Shown here: piece by piece, positions 45,161 to 53,120 of the stretch
How positions within the stretch are numbered: position 1 is the first letter of the stretch
How the letters are laid out: the number at the start of each line of letters is the position of its first letter
Assembly (NCBI GenBank): GCA_000482765.1
Contig: AXWR01000021.1
Location: forward strand, 1-56,955
DNA: 56,955 nt
From: Meiothermus taiwanensis DSM 14542
Lineage (GTDB): Bacteria > Deinococcota > Deinococci > Deinococcales > Thermaceae
Reading direction: 5' to 3'
Program-made: the position numbers and the translations under genes
Notes under the pieces: generated by a model
What the model saw: only the letters and a program-made list of their open reading frames with translations
Database searches by the model: none
Told to the model about the DNA's origin: nothing

Positions 45161-45811
45161 TTAGCGAACCTGCCAGCGGCGCTCGAGCTGCCGCGCCACA
45201 AAGCTCAGTACCAGGGTCATAACCAGATAGATCAGCGAGACCGCCAGGTACATCTCAAAGGGTTTGAAGGTACGGGCCGAGATCAGCTGGCCTGCGCGGG
45301 TCAGCTCCACCACCGCAATCGCCGAGAGCAGCGAGGAGTTTTTGAGCAGGGTGATCCCCTCGTTGACCAGCGGGGGGATCACCCGGGTAAAAGCCTGGGG
45401 CAGGATGATGTAGCGCAGGGTTTGGGTGGGACTGAAACCCAGGGAAAGCGCAGCCTCGCGCTGGCCCTTGGGGATGCTCTGGATGCCTGCCCGCAGGATT
45501 TCGGCCACATAGGCGCTGGAGTTGATGCTGAAGGCGATCACCCCCGCCACAAACTCGTTGATCTGCTGCTGGGTGAGCTGGGGAATTCCGAAGAAAATCA
45601 GGAAAATTTGCACCAGCAGCGGGGTGCCGCGCAGCAGCTCGATGTAGCCCAGGGTCAGCCCTGAAAGCCAGCGGATTGGCGACATGCGGGCCAGCGCCAC
45701 CAGGGTGCCCAGGAGGATTCCAAACAGCAGCGAGAGGGCGGTGATGCGCAGCGTTACCCAGGCCCCCTGAAGCAAGAACGGCAGGCTTTCACGAATCAGG
45801 CCAAAATCCAT
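45161..45811 (-). CDS. Polar amino acid ABC transporter permease
   Basis: 216 residues with five or six membrane segments and the HEQRTP-type start (LLQGAWVTLRITALSLLFGI). The EAA loop is clear: EILRAGIQSIPKGQREAALS then LGFSPTQTLRYIILPQA. GlnP/HisM-like; a single permease gene suggests a homodimer. It lies 21 bases after the binding-protein gene, in the six-gene operon. Confidence 0.93.
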   Translation of the reverse strand: MDFGLIRESLPFLLQGAWVTLRITALSLLFGILLGTLVALARMSPIRWLSGLTLGYIELLRGTPLLVQIFLIFFGIPQLTQQQINEFVAGVIAFSINSSAYVAEILRAGIQSIPKGQREAALSLGFSPTQTLRYIILPQAFTRVIPPLVNEGITLLKNSSLLSAIAVVELTRAGQLISARTFKPFEMYLAVSLIYLVMTLVLSFVARQLERRWQVR

Positions 45812-45832
45812 AAGGAAGGCTCAAACCATTCT

Positions 45833-46576
45833 CTACTTGAACCACTTGGCTGCCAGCTCGTCCATCTTGCCGTTCTTTTCCAGCTTCTCGATGGCCGCGT
45901 CAATAGCCCGACGCAGATCGCTGCACTCTTTGCGCAGGGCCAGCCCGGTGTCTACTTGGTTGAGCTCAGCCACAACCTTAAGATCGGGGTACTGCTTGAG
46001 GAAGGCCCGGCCCACAAAGCGGTGCACAATGAGGGCATCGGCCTGACGGGTGTTCAGGGCCAGGGCTGCATCGGTGTAGAGGTTGTAGGACTTGACCTCA
46101 GCCCCTTTCACACCGCTGGCGATTTTCTCCTGGGCACTGCCGATCTGCACGGCTACTTTTTTGCCCGCCAGATCCTCGAGCTTGCTGATCCCAGTGGTCT
46201 CTTTACGGGTAATGATCACGTTGGGGCCGGAGATATAGGGCCGGGAGAAATCCACCGACTTCTTACGCTCCTCGGTGATGGTGAGCCCAGCGGCGATCAG
46301 GTCTATTTTTTTGGAGAGCAGCGCAGGGATCAGACCGTCGAAGCTCTGGCCAATGAAGTTGACTTTGACGCCCAGCTCCGCTCCGATGAGGTTCAGTAGA
46401 TCCACGTCGAAGCCAATGATCTTATTGTTCTTGTCGAGCGATTCAAACGGCGGGTAGTCGGGGCTGGTACCCACTTTTAAACCGTTGGCTTTAACGTTGG
46501 CCAAGCAGCTCTGGGCCAGAACCCCCGAAGCCCCCAACAGCCCCATCAAAACCATCACAACGATCCCTTTGCGCAT
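45833..46576 (-). CDS. Amino acid ABC transporter substrate-binding protein
   Basis: 247 residues. Signal peptide RKGIVVMVLMGLLGASGVLA, cleaved near residue 22. The mature protein is a family 3 solute-binding protein: GTSPDYPPFESLDKNNKIIG, GFDVDLLNLIGAELG, DLIAAGLTITEERKKSVDFS, and LAGKKVAVQIGSAQE. The arginine of the family's carboxylate-binding loop appears replaced by Lys/Ser (ERKKSVDFSRPY), so ligand type is uncertain. It is the first gene of the operon, with AGGAGG before its ATG and a regulated promoter further upstream. Confidence 0.92.
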   Translation of the reverse strand: MRKGIVVMVLMGLLGASGVLAQSCLANVKANGLKVGTSPDYPPFESLDKNNKIIGFDVDLLNLIGAELGVKVNFIGQSFDGLIPALLSKKIDLIAAGLTITEERKKSVDFSRPYISGPNVIITRKETTGISKLEDLAGKKVAVQIGSAQEKIASGVKGAEVKSYNLYTDAALALNTRQADALIVHRFVGRAFLKQYPDLKVVAELNQVDTGLALRKECSDLRRAIDAAIEKLEKNGKMDELAAKWFK

Positions 46577-46622
46577 AGTTTCCTCCTAACTCACACCGCA
46601 TCACTGCAATGACGGTGGGAGC

Positions 46623-46661
46623 AGTTTAGCATTCATTTGACCTACGAGCAATATTTATTGC
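46623..46661 (-). promoter_or_regulatory. Promoter and candidate operator of the six-gene amino-acid operon
   Basis: On the minus strand: -35 TTGCTC (46646-46651), -10 TAAACT (46623-46628), spacer 17. The palindrome GCAATA-TT-TATTGC (46648-46661) overlaps the -35. It is the best inverted repeat near the promoter and a good candidate site for the XRE-cupin regulator in the operon. Confidence 0.6.
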
Positions 46662-46749
46662 CTTTCATGCAACAACACCCCAGGTAAGCTGTTTTCACGA
46701 TATCACCGCATAATGCGCATTCCAGCAATATCAAGCCTCAACGATACCA

Positions 46750-46799
46750 CTCGGTCGGGTTGGTTCACCGCCTTAGCGCCAAACCAACCGAATCTGGCA
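46750..46799 (+). repeat. Dispersed two-hairpin repeat, remnant with hairpin 2 only
   Basis: CGGTCGGGTTGGTT ... AACCAACCGAATCTGGCA: the 3' half of the repeat, with a perfect GGTTGGTT/AACCAACC stem in place of GGCTG/CAGCC (copy 1) and GGTTAG/CTAACC (copy at 53121). The first hairpin and core are missing. Confidence 0.7.
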
Positions 46800-46900
46800 T
46801 AAAAACCTCGTCGGCAATCGAAGGGCTGGGCCATTCATGCACCCCAGGCCCACCAGGGTGTAGGCTTCCCGTCAAGTTACAGCAAATCTGCACCTTACCG

Positions 46901-47332
46901 TTACCTCTGCACCTCCACCCCAACCAGAATTTCCAACTGCAACTCCTGGGCCGATTGCACCGTAGGGATAAGGCTATACCGTTCTACCCACAGGGCATAC
47001 GGCGGACGTTCCATGCTTTTCAAGAATTGAAACACGGAGGCAAAGCCTCCTTCCAGCACCAGTCTAGCCATGGCATCCTGGGGCTCCATGCGCACCAGCC
47101 TAAGGTTCTGCTGCTCCGCCTGGCGCACCAGCCAGGCGTAGACCTGGGGCAAGGCCTCTGGCTTAACAGGCGGCCTGCTCGTAGCCTGGGGTGGTGTGAA
47201 GGTGTCCAGCTCACGCTGCAGCTGGCTTACCTGATTCTGCAAGACCCGCATCCGCTCATAGCTGCCATGCAACCACAGCAAGACCAGCCCCAAAAGCAGG
47301 CCGGGAAATAGCCAGAGTAAGCTCGTTCTCAT
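46901..47332 (-). CDS. GspM/PilO-like inner-membrane assembly protein
   Basis: 143 residues. One N-terminal membrane helix (LLWLFPGLLLGLVLLWLHGS), then a coiled coil (YERMRVLQNQVSQLQRELD), a Pro-rich spacer, and a small alpha/beta domain (PQVYAWLVRQAEQQNLRLVR, FASVFQFLKSMERPPYALWV). This is the plan of GspM and PilO, which link the cytoplasmic platform to the pseudopilus. It is the last of eight genes and overlaps gspF by four bases. Sequence similarity in this family is low, so the call rests mostly on topology and context. Confidence 0.72.
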   Translation of the reverse strand: MRTSLLWLFPGLLLGLVLLWLHGSYERMRVLQNQVSQLQRELDTFTPPQATSRPPVKPEALPQVYAWLVRQAEQQNLRLVRMEPQDAMARLVLEGGFASVFQFLKSMERPPYALWVERYSLIPTVQSAQELQLEILVGVEVQR

Positions 47333-48528
47333 CGCATTCTGATTACACGGGATAGATCAAACAGTGGAAGGTATAGGGCTAAGGCTACCACCAGAACCAC
47401 CACCCCAAGGATGAGGGTTAGCACCGGCTCGATACTGCTGGAAAGGCGCTTGAGACTGTAGTCCACCTCCCGCTCGAGGTGAAAGGCAATCTCGTTGAGC
47501 ATCCCCTCGAGCCGCCCCGCCTCCTCCCCCACCAAAACCATTCTGACAAAAAGCGGGAGGAAAAAGGGCTCGCGGGCCAGTCCGGTAGCCAAGGCTTCCC
47601 CGCGCTGAACGGATTGCTCTACCCGGAGAATGGCCTCCGCCAGGGCGGCGTTGCCCACCACTTTACGGCTTGCCTCGAGGGCCTCGGTAATCCGAATCCC
47701 CCCAGCGTATAGGGTGGCCAGGGTACGGGCAAAGCGGGCCAGCCCGGCCTTGAGTAGAATCGAACCCATCAGGGGTATGCGCAACAACCAGCCATCCAGC
47801 CGCACGGCACCCTCCGGGGTGCGCCAGTACAACCTCAACCCGTATCCCAGCAGCAGGCCGATCAACAACAGCCACCAACCGTGCTGACGGAAAAAGGCCG
47901 AACTGCTGAGCAGAAACTGGGTGGGCCCAGGCAGCGCCACCCCTGTTTCGCGGTATAGCTGGGCAAAGACCGGGATCACAAACACCAGCAGCACCGCCAC
48001 TACCACCCCCAGTACCCCCAGCACAAAGCCGGGATAAAACAGCGCGGTGCGGGTTTTCTCTTGCAGTTCGTAGCTTTTGTCGAGATACTCCGCTAAGCGT
48101 TGCAGCACCACTTCCAGGCTACCGCCCAACTCCCCGGCGGCCACCAGGTGGCGCATGAGGGGCGGAAACACCTGAGGGTAATCCTCCATGGCACGGGCCA
48201 ATCCCTGCCCGGCCTCAATCCGTTCTCGCAGCCCTCGCAGGGCCTCGCGCAAGGAAGGGCTGCCCGCTTGCAGGCTCAGGGTGTGCAGGGCCTGCACAAG
48301 CGGCACCCCAGCCCGCACCATGGTAGCGAGCTGTTCGGTCAGAATAACCAGCTCTGGCAACGGCACCTTGCGCAAAGGCCGTTGAGGGGCCTGCGTAAGC
48401 CGCAGTGGGAAAAGCCCCATGGCCCGTATCCGCGTGCGGGCCTCCCGCAAAGAGGCTGCTTCCACAACCCCCCGGTAGATCTCTCTACCCTCGGCATCGG
48501 TGGCTTCGTAGGTGAAGCGCAGACCCAT
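47329..48528 (-). CDS. gspF: Type II secretion/type IV pilus inner-membrane platform protein
   Basis: 399 residues, the usual length. Polytopic platform protein that couples the ATPase to pilus or pseudopilus growth. Two related GspF domains (about 65-190 and 265-390; LPELVILTEQLATMVRAGVP and LARFARTLATLYAGGIRITE) each end in membrane helices near 165-190, 215-235 and 370-392. The N-terminal strand-rich part (GLRFTYEATDAEGREIYRGV) is typical. It begins directly after the ATPase stop, with no gap. Confidence 0.93.
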   Translation of the reverse strand: MGLRFTYEATDAEGREIYRGVVEAASLREARTRIRAMGLFPLRLTQAPQRPLRKVPLPELVILTEQLATMVRAGVPLVQALHTLSLQAGSPSLREALRGLRERIEAGQGLARAMEDYPQVFPPLMRHLVAAGELGGSLEVVLQRLAEYLDKSYELQEKTRTALFYPGFVLGVLGVVVAVLLVFVIPVFAQLYRETGVALPGPTQFLLSSSAFFRQHGWWLLLIGLLLGYGLRLYWRTPEGAVRLDGWLLRIPLMGSILLKAGLARFARTLATLYAGGIRITEALEASRKVVGNAALAEAILRVEQSVQRGEALATGLAREPFFLPLFVRMVLVGEEAGRLEGMLNEIAFHLEREVDYSLKRLSSSIEPVLTLILGVVVLVVALALYLPLFDLSRVIRMR

Positions 48529-50172
48529 TCACACCTCCCACCAGCCCAGGGCCCGCAAAACCTCGGAGGTGGTGGTGCGCCCATCGCGCACCGCCACCAG
48601 TGCCTTGGCCCAGAGATCTTTATGCTGGCTGGCGGCCGCCCGCGCCTGTAGCTCGGCCAGCGATCCCCCCGAGGCAATCAGGTGGCGTGCTTCCTGATCC
48701 AGGCGGTAGATCTCGTAGAGCCCCATCCGGCCAGAAAACCCGGTACCGCGACAGTAGGCGCAGCCTTGACCACGGTATTCATGCACCGGTGCAGCCTCCC
48801 CCCAGAGCAGGCGGGCCTCGGGAGGCGTCTGGCAAGCCTCGGCGCACTGCGGACAGACCTGACGCACCAGCCGCTGCGCCACCACCCCCAGCAGGGTCGC
48901 ACCCACCAGATAAGGCTCAGCCCCCATCTCCAGCAGCCGGATGGGGGTGGATAGGGCATCGTTGGCGTGCAAAGTAGCCAGCACCAGGTGCCCGGTAAGG
49001 GCAGCCCGTAGTGCCGTGTCAATGGTCGTGCGGTCGCGAATCTCTCCCACCAGGATGACATCTGGATCCTGCCGCAGCACCGAGCGCAGTACTTCCCCAA
49101 AGTCCAGGTCGATCTTGGGTTGTACAGGAATCTGGCTGATTCCCTCGAGGGGCACCTCAACCGGATCCTCGATGGTCAGAAAACACTTCTCCGGAGTGTA
49201 CAGGTGTTGCATGGCTGCGTACAGGGTGGTGGTCTTGCCGCTGCCGGTGGGGCCGGTGACCAGCAGAATACCGCTGGTGGAACGCAGCAGCCCTTCAAAG
49301 CGCTGCAAGTCCTCCGGTAGCATCCCCAGATCGGCCAACCCCCGCCGCACCGCATCGGGGTAGATAATGCGCACCGTCAGGCGTTCACCAAAAAGCGTGC
49401 CCACGCTGGCCACGCGCAGTTCATGGCGGCGATTGCCGAATGTGTAGGTAAAGTGCCCATCCTGCGGCCGCCGCTTTTCTGCAATATCCATACCAGCCAG
49501 CACCTTGAAGCGGGCCACCAGGGGGGCCTCCAACCCCTTATCCAGCCTGTGGATCTCCTGCAAAACCCCATCCACCCGGATACGCACCCGGACATAGCTT
49601 TCCTGGGGCTCCAGGTGCAGATCACTGGCCCGCGCACCCAAGGCCTTGCGCACCAACTCATCGGCCAGCTCGATCGCTGGCGCCTGCTCGATGGTTAGAT
49701 CGGGGCCTGGTCGAGCCTCCATTGGCACGGAATCGAGGGACTGCTGGGGTTGCAACAAATCGTCCAGCGTCTGCAAAATTTCCCGGTCAGAGGCTAGATA
49801 AGGCACGATCTCCTTGCCGGTACGAAAGCGCAGCTCATCCAGCAAAGCCAGGTCGGAGGGGTGGGCCATCGCCACGTGCAGGCGAGTCCCATCCAGCCGC
49901 AGAGGCAACACCCGCTTCTCCCGAGCAAAACGCCGATCCAAAAGGTTCAAGGCTTCCGGCTGTATGTCGACCGCCCTAAGGCCAATCAACGGCGCTCGCT
50001 GTTGATCGGCCAAAACCTGGTACAGCTCGGATTCGCGTATCCAGCCCTTCTGCAACAACACCTGGCCCAATGGTTCCTGCCGCCTTTGCTGCTCCTCCAG
50101 GGCCATGGAAAGCTGCTCCGGCGTGAGCTTTCCCAGCCTAACCAGCAGCTCACCGAGCTTGAGTTTCTCCAA
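48529..50172 (-). CDS. gspE: GspE/PilB-family assembly ATPase with MshEN-like N-terminus
   Basis: 547 residues from a TTG start (50172) with GGGAGG seven bases upstream; no ATG fits. Powers extension of a pseudopilus or pilus. Residues 1-140 show the repeated MshEN-type pattern LGELLVRLGKLTPEQLSMAL and LGQVLLQKGWIRESELYQVL, which binds c-di-GMP in related ATPases. The ATPase core has LLVTGPTGSGKTTTLYAAM (Walker A), FLTIEDPVEVPLEGISQI (Asp box), DPDVILVGEIRD (Walker B) and the His box. A zinc four-cysteine motif follows (CPQCAEAC and CAYC). It overlaps the end of the GspL-like gene by 23 bases. Confidence 0.93.
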   Translation of the reverse strand: MEKLKLGELLVRLGKLTPEQLSMALEEQQRRQEPLGQVLLQKGWIRESELYQVLADQQRAPLIGLRAVDIQPEALNLLDRRFAREKRVLPLRLDGTRLHVAMAHPSDLALLDELRFRTGKEIVPYLASDREILQTLDDLLQPQQSLDSVPMEARPGPDLTIEQAPAIELADELVRKALGARASDLHLEPQESYVRVRIRVDGVLQEIHRLDKGLEAPLVARFKVLAGMDIAEKRRPQDGHFTYTFGNRRHELRVASVGTLFGERLTVRIIYPDAVRRGLADLGMLPEDLQRFEGLLRSTSGILLVTGPTGSGKTTTLYAAMQHLYTPEKCFLTIEDPVEVPLEGISQIPVQPKIDLDFGEVLRSVLRQDPDVILVGEIRDRTTIDTALRAALTGHLVLATLHANDALSTPIRLLEMGAEPYLVGATLLGVVAQRLVRQVCPQCAEACQTPPEARLLWGEAAPVHEYRGQGCAYCRGTGFSGRMGLYEIYRLDQEARHLIASGGSLAELQARAAASQHKDLWAKALVAVRDGRTTTSEVLRALGWWEV

Positions 50173-51325
50173 GTTGCACCTCCCAGGTGTAAAGACCGGC
50201 TCGAGCCCCCCCCTTTTCTTCCAGGAGCACCAGCCGGCCGCCCAGGGCCTGGGCCAGCTCGAGGGGGGCATAGGGGCTCAGGGCCTCTCCTTGCAAGCGT
50301 ATCTGTTCACGGCTGGCCTCAAAACGTGTAAACCAGAGGCGATCCGGACGCGCCGATATGCTACCGAGCAGACCCTCCAGACCCACCCCCTGGGGTGTTT
50401 CGGTTTTCGGCACAACCACCACAGCCTGCTCAGACTTGAGCTGGTTGTACAGCCGCTCGAGTCGTCGCACATTGGTTTGTAAGTAGGTATGGGCCAGCAG
50501 GCCCATGGTAGCAACAACCGCGCTTACCAGTAAAATAACCTGTATCTGTCGCGGCAGACCCTCCCCAACGCGCTGCGGCCTATGCCTGAGGTTCAGGTAG
50601 GGCTCTCCAGTCAGAGCGTACTCCGGCATGACCTTATCCAGGCGATACACCTGCTCCACCGGTAAACCAGGCGGGGGGTCGAAGGCCTCCGGCAGACCCA
50701 CCAGCCAGGCTTCTTCTATCGCCCCCACACCTCCAAACAGCCCTACAGACCGCACCACTTCATCGGCAAGGGCCGGGGAGGCTTGATCAACCGGTAGGCT
50801 CAGATAGCGAAAGCCTACCAATCCGCCATCCTCGAAGTAGGCAATGGTGTGGCTTAGGTTTTCTAAAACAATGAAGCGGCGGGCCTTACTCAGGCTGCGT
50901 ATCTGTCGCCAGAAAAAAAGGGGAAGAGGCTCCAGAGCCTTTAGCCGTAGGCTGCGACTCAACAACTCGGTAACCTTCTCGGACATCGCCGCATACAGCA
51001 GCCGGGTTTTACGCTCTTCAAAACCCAGTGGTAGGTGTGCAACCGTTAGCGACTCTCCCTCCAGCAGGGGGCTGCGCTCAGCCTCCGCCAGCACCGCCTC
51101 GTCCAGGGGGAAGCCAGGTAGATTGGGAAACAATCCGGTGCGCAACAAAGCCAGCTCTGGCCCCACGGCCAAGTAGTCCAGATTGCGTACGACCTTCAGC
51201 AACGACGGAAGCTTGTGTAATTGGAAACGCCCCTCACCATCCAGGAGACCATCCAGGGTGAAGCGGGATAGCCGACGCTTATCCCATATCAACAGGTGCT
51301 CGCGGGTAAGGAAAGCCAGGCGCAT
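50150..51325 (-). CDS. GspL-like protein (PilM and PilN parts in one chain)
   Basis: 391 residues. Residues 1-240 form a cytoplasmic actin-like domain as in PilM/GspL (MRLAFLTREHLLIWDKRRLS, FIVLENLSHTIAYFEDGG). Then comes a PilN-like start (YLNLRHRPQRVGEGLP), one membrane helix (about 263-283; VILLVSAVVATMGLLAH), a short coiled coil (LERLYNQLKSEQ) and a small outer domain. In type II secretion this single-chain plan belongs to GspL, which holds GspE at the membrane. The start is MRLAFL (51325), two bases after the preceding stop, preferred over a longer frame lacking homology. It overlaps gspE by 23 bases. Confidence 0.8.
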   Translation of the reverse strand: MRLAFLTREHLLIWDKRRLSRFTLDGLLDGEGRFQLHKLPSLLKVVRNLDYLAVGPELALLRTGLFPNLPGFPLDEAVLAEAERSPLLEGESLTVAHLPLGFEERKTRLLYAAMSEKVTELLSRSLRLKALEPLPLFFWRQIRSLSKARRFIVLENLSHTIAYFEDGGLVGFRYLSLPVDQASPALADEVVRSVGLFGGVGAIEEAWLVGLPEAFDPPPGLPVEQVYRLDKVMPEYALTGEPYLNLRHRPQRVGEGLPRQIQVILLVSAVVATMGLLAHTYLQTNVRRLERLYNQLKSEQAVVVVPKTETPQGVGLEGLLGSISARPDRLWFTRFEASREQIRLQGEALSPYAPLELAQALGGRLVLLEEKGGARAGLYTWEVQLGETQAR

Positions 51326-51327
51326 AA

Positions 51328-51816
51328 TCAACGAAGCGAGATCACCGGAGGTGCAAAAGCCTGATCCTGGCCATTCTGCCGCAGGGTCAGCACCCCACCC
51401 ACAACGCTCCAGCTTGATGGGCAAGCATCAAACAGACCCACCCGGCGTAACGCGGGGTCGCTACAGAAACGCGCCAGGGGGAGGCTGGTATCCTCCAGAA
51501 GGCGTACCGGCACCCCCAATGCAACCGCACAACTACCTGCCCAAGCCTGGCGAAAAAGCTGGCTGCTCTGGAGCCGGTACATAACACATCCTCCGGCCAC
51601 AGCAAGGCGCAATTCGCCGCTCGCAAGGCTACCAACCTGCAATGCCTCGCGCATATCGCGCCCCAGCCGAGCCCGGAGTTCATCGTAGGCCACCTCGGTG
51701 CTCAAGCGCAAACGGGCCTCTCTAGAAGTCTCGCCGCCATAGAACAGCAAAGTACTAGCAGCCAGGGCCAAAAAACCCGCTAAAGCCAGTACCACTGCCA
51801 GTTCAATCAGGCGCAT
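51328..51816 (-). CDS. Prepilin-like protein with a non-standard leader, GspJ/GspH-like
   Basis: 162 residues. The N-terminal helix is pilin-like (LIELAVVLALAGFLALAAST) with the glutamate in the usual spot of the FTLIE-type motif, but the leader is only MR and the glycine normally found at -1 is absent. An in-frame stop seven bases upstream rules out a longer version. The C-terminal domain has three or four cysteines (VAGGCVMYRL, AGSCAVALG, ARFCSDPA, FDACPSS), likely disulfide-bonded. It starts 11 bases after the GspI-like gene. Either the peptidase accepts this leader or the protein stays uncleaved. Confidence 0.75.
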   Translation of the reverse strand: MRLIELAVVLALAGFLALAASTLLFYGGETSREARLRLSTEVAYDELRARLGRDMREALQVGSLASGELRLAVAGGCVMYRLQSSQLFRQAWAGSCAVALGVPVRLLEDTSLPLARFCSDPALRRVGLFDACPSSWSVVGGVLTLRQNGQDQAFAPPVISLR

Positions 51817-51827
51817 ATGGCCTCATT

Positions 51828-52157
51828 CTAGGGGTTGGTCACGCGAATCCGGGTCAGATGGTGCGGCCCCGAACGCAGGGTGGTTACGGTGCGGGTGTAA
51901 CCCAGCCCGTTCTGCACGATACTTTCACGACAGACTGCAAAGGTACGGTCGCCCAGAAAGACAGAGCTGTAACTAGGACAGGCCGCAATGGTAGCAGCGG
52001 AAGCCTCCAGAAGGGTCTCTAATGCAGCCCCGGTTTGCAGATCCGGCTCCTGGCTGCTCTGCAAAACCTGCGACACCGCCAGCACCCCTGTAGCAGCCAC
52101 ACCTATCAGCAGCAGGGCCACCACCACCTCCAGCAAGCTGAATGCCCGATGGTTCAC
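51828..52157 (-). CDS. Minor pseudopilin, GspI/PilV-like
   Basis: 109 residues from a GTG (52157) that overlaps the TGA of the preceding gene as GTGA, a classic coupling arrangement. Leader VNHRA, then FSLLEVVVALLLIGVAATGV, with Ala at -1 (allowed by type IV prepilin peptidases) and Glu at +5. LLEVVVAL is typical of GspI/PilV. The domain after it is short, with two cysteines (ATIAACPSYSS and FAVCRESI). Its position behind the GspK/PilX-like gene fits a minor pseudopilin that forms the tip complex. Confidence 0.8.
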   Translation of the reverse strand: MNHRAFSLLEVVVALLLIGVAATGVLAVSQVLQSSQEPDLQTGAALETLLEASAATIAACPSYSSVFLGDRTFAVCRESIVQNGLGYTRTVTTLRSGPHHLTRIRVTNP

Positions 52158-52627
52158 GGATCCACCATCCTCTGTTCGACCATCCCATCTGTGGCGTTGT
52201 ACACCCACCGCAGCCGCCGGGTTATTCCACCCCGCTCCTCCCCCACGGCATCGATCGTCCAGCGCACCTTACCACCCGCCAGGCTGCGCGTAGCACTGCA
52301 AGCAGAACCTCCCAGGCTGCCGGTGCTAAAACAGTACCGGCCCACATAATCCGGGCTGCTAGGGGTACAGGGGCTGGAAGTGCGGCAGATCAGAATCGGC
52401 TGAGCGGCAAAAAGCGGCACCAGCGGGCTGAGGCGGATGTGGGCAATGGCCTGCTCCACACCACCCTCTGCCAGGTAGAGGGCCTGCAAAGCCTGGGTTT
52501 CTGAGGTTTTGCGGGTGGCGTTCTTCCAGGTAAGCAAACCCAACGGTACAAGAAGTAGCCCCAGCAAAACCAGGGCTACTGCAAGGCTGATCAGGATGTA
52601 GCCTTTGCTAGGCTTAGTTGATACCAT
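52154..52627 (-). CDS. Minor pseudopilin, PilX/GspK-like
   Basis: 157 residues. Leader MVSTKPSKG, then YILISLAVALVLLGLLLVPL with no Glu at +5, as is usual for GspK and many PilX proteins. The entry helix LQALYLAEGGVEQAIAHIR is the PilX hallmark. The rest has four cysteines (ICRTSSPC; YCFSTGSLGGSAC). It is much smaller than a true GspK, so the PilX-like name is as good. It overlaps the major pilin gene by 14 bases and the next gene by four. Confidence 0.8.
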   Translation of the reverse strand: MVSTKPSKGYILISLAVALVLLGLLLVPLGLLTWKNATRKTSETQALQALYLAEGGVEQAIAHIRLSPLVPLFAAQPILICRTSSPCTPSSPDYVGRYCFSTGSLGGSACSATRSLAGGKVRWTIDAVGEERGGITRRLRWVYNATDGMVEQRMVDP

Positions 52628-53009
52628 TGCGTACGCAACGGATGGCAGTCGTAGCGTTGGTAACCAGCGTTGTGCAGGTGTCGTCGCTGTAGAGCAGGGC
52701 TACCCGTTCGCCCGTGGTGGCCACGGCGTTGTTGTTATCGTAGTCCATGTAGGCGCTGCCGCCATTGAACTTCAGCTGGGTAGGGGCATCCAAATTGGTC
52801 GATAGCTGCGTCCAGTTGGGCGGGTTGCCACCATTCCGAGCAAGATAAATCGCGTAAGCCGAACGGATACTGGATAAGGTTGCCTCGCGTTGGGCCTGGC
52901 GGGCCTGGGCGGTCATGTCGATGTAACGAGGCACCGCCACGGCTGCCAGAACACCAATAATCACGATAACGATGGCCAGCTCAATCAGGGTAAAACCATT
53001 CGCACGCAT
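52614..53009 (-). CDS. Major pilin/pseudopilin, GspG/PilA-like
   Basis: 131 residues. Canonical prepilin: MRANG, then FTLIELAIVIVIIGVLAAVA with Gly at -1 and Glu at +5, followed by VPRYIDMTAQARQAQREATL. The C-terminal domain has an acidic loop DYDNNNAV that could bind calcium as in GspG, and a cysteine pair (DDTCTTLVTNATTAIRCV) resembling a pilin D-region disulfide. It heads the eight-gene operon, as expected for the most abundant subunit. GAGG lies five bases before the ATG, and a stable leader hairpin sits further upstream. Confidence 0.86.
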   Translation of the reverse strand: MRANGFTLIELAIVIVIIGVLAAVAVPRYIDMTAQARQAQREATLSSIRSAYAIYLARNGGNPPNWTQLSTNLDAPTQLKFNGGSAYMDYDNNNAVATTGERVALLYSDDTCTTLVTNATTAIRCVRNGIN

Positions 53010-53028
53010 AAACTACCTCACTCTCGCT

Positions 53029-53050
53029 TTTCTGCACCGGATGGCAGAAA
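53029..53050 (-). promoter_or_regulatory. Leader hairpin of the pilin operon
   Basis: Perfect seven-base stem TTTCTGC / GCAGAAA (53029-53035 with 53044-53050), eight-base loop, in the likely 5' leader about 20 bases before the pilin ATG. It could stabilise the mRNA of an abundant subunit. Confidence 0.45.
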
Positions 53051-53120
53051 GACCTTATATACATTCTGGAGCGCCTCAAGAAAACAGGTGTGATATTTGA
53101 CCGTAACCATGAGTTCTCCT

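Larger units (their letters stand above)
46577..46900. other. Intergenic region between the amino-acid operon and the secretion-like operon
   Basis: 324 bases. The left part holds the promoter and candidate operator of the amino-acid operon (46623-46661). The right part holds a truncated copy of the dispersed repeat (46750-46799) and, left of it, a degraded-looking stretch GCATTCCAGCAATATC ... AACGATACC (about 46719-46748) that resembles the 49-base repeat family. No gene is seen. Confidence 0.5.
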
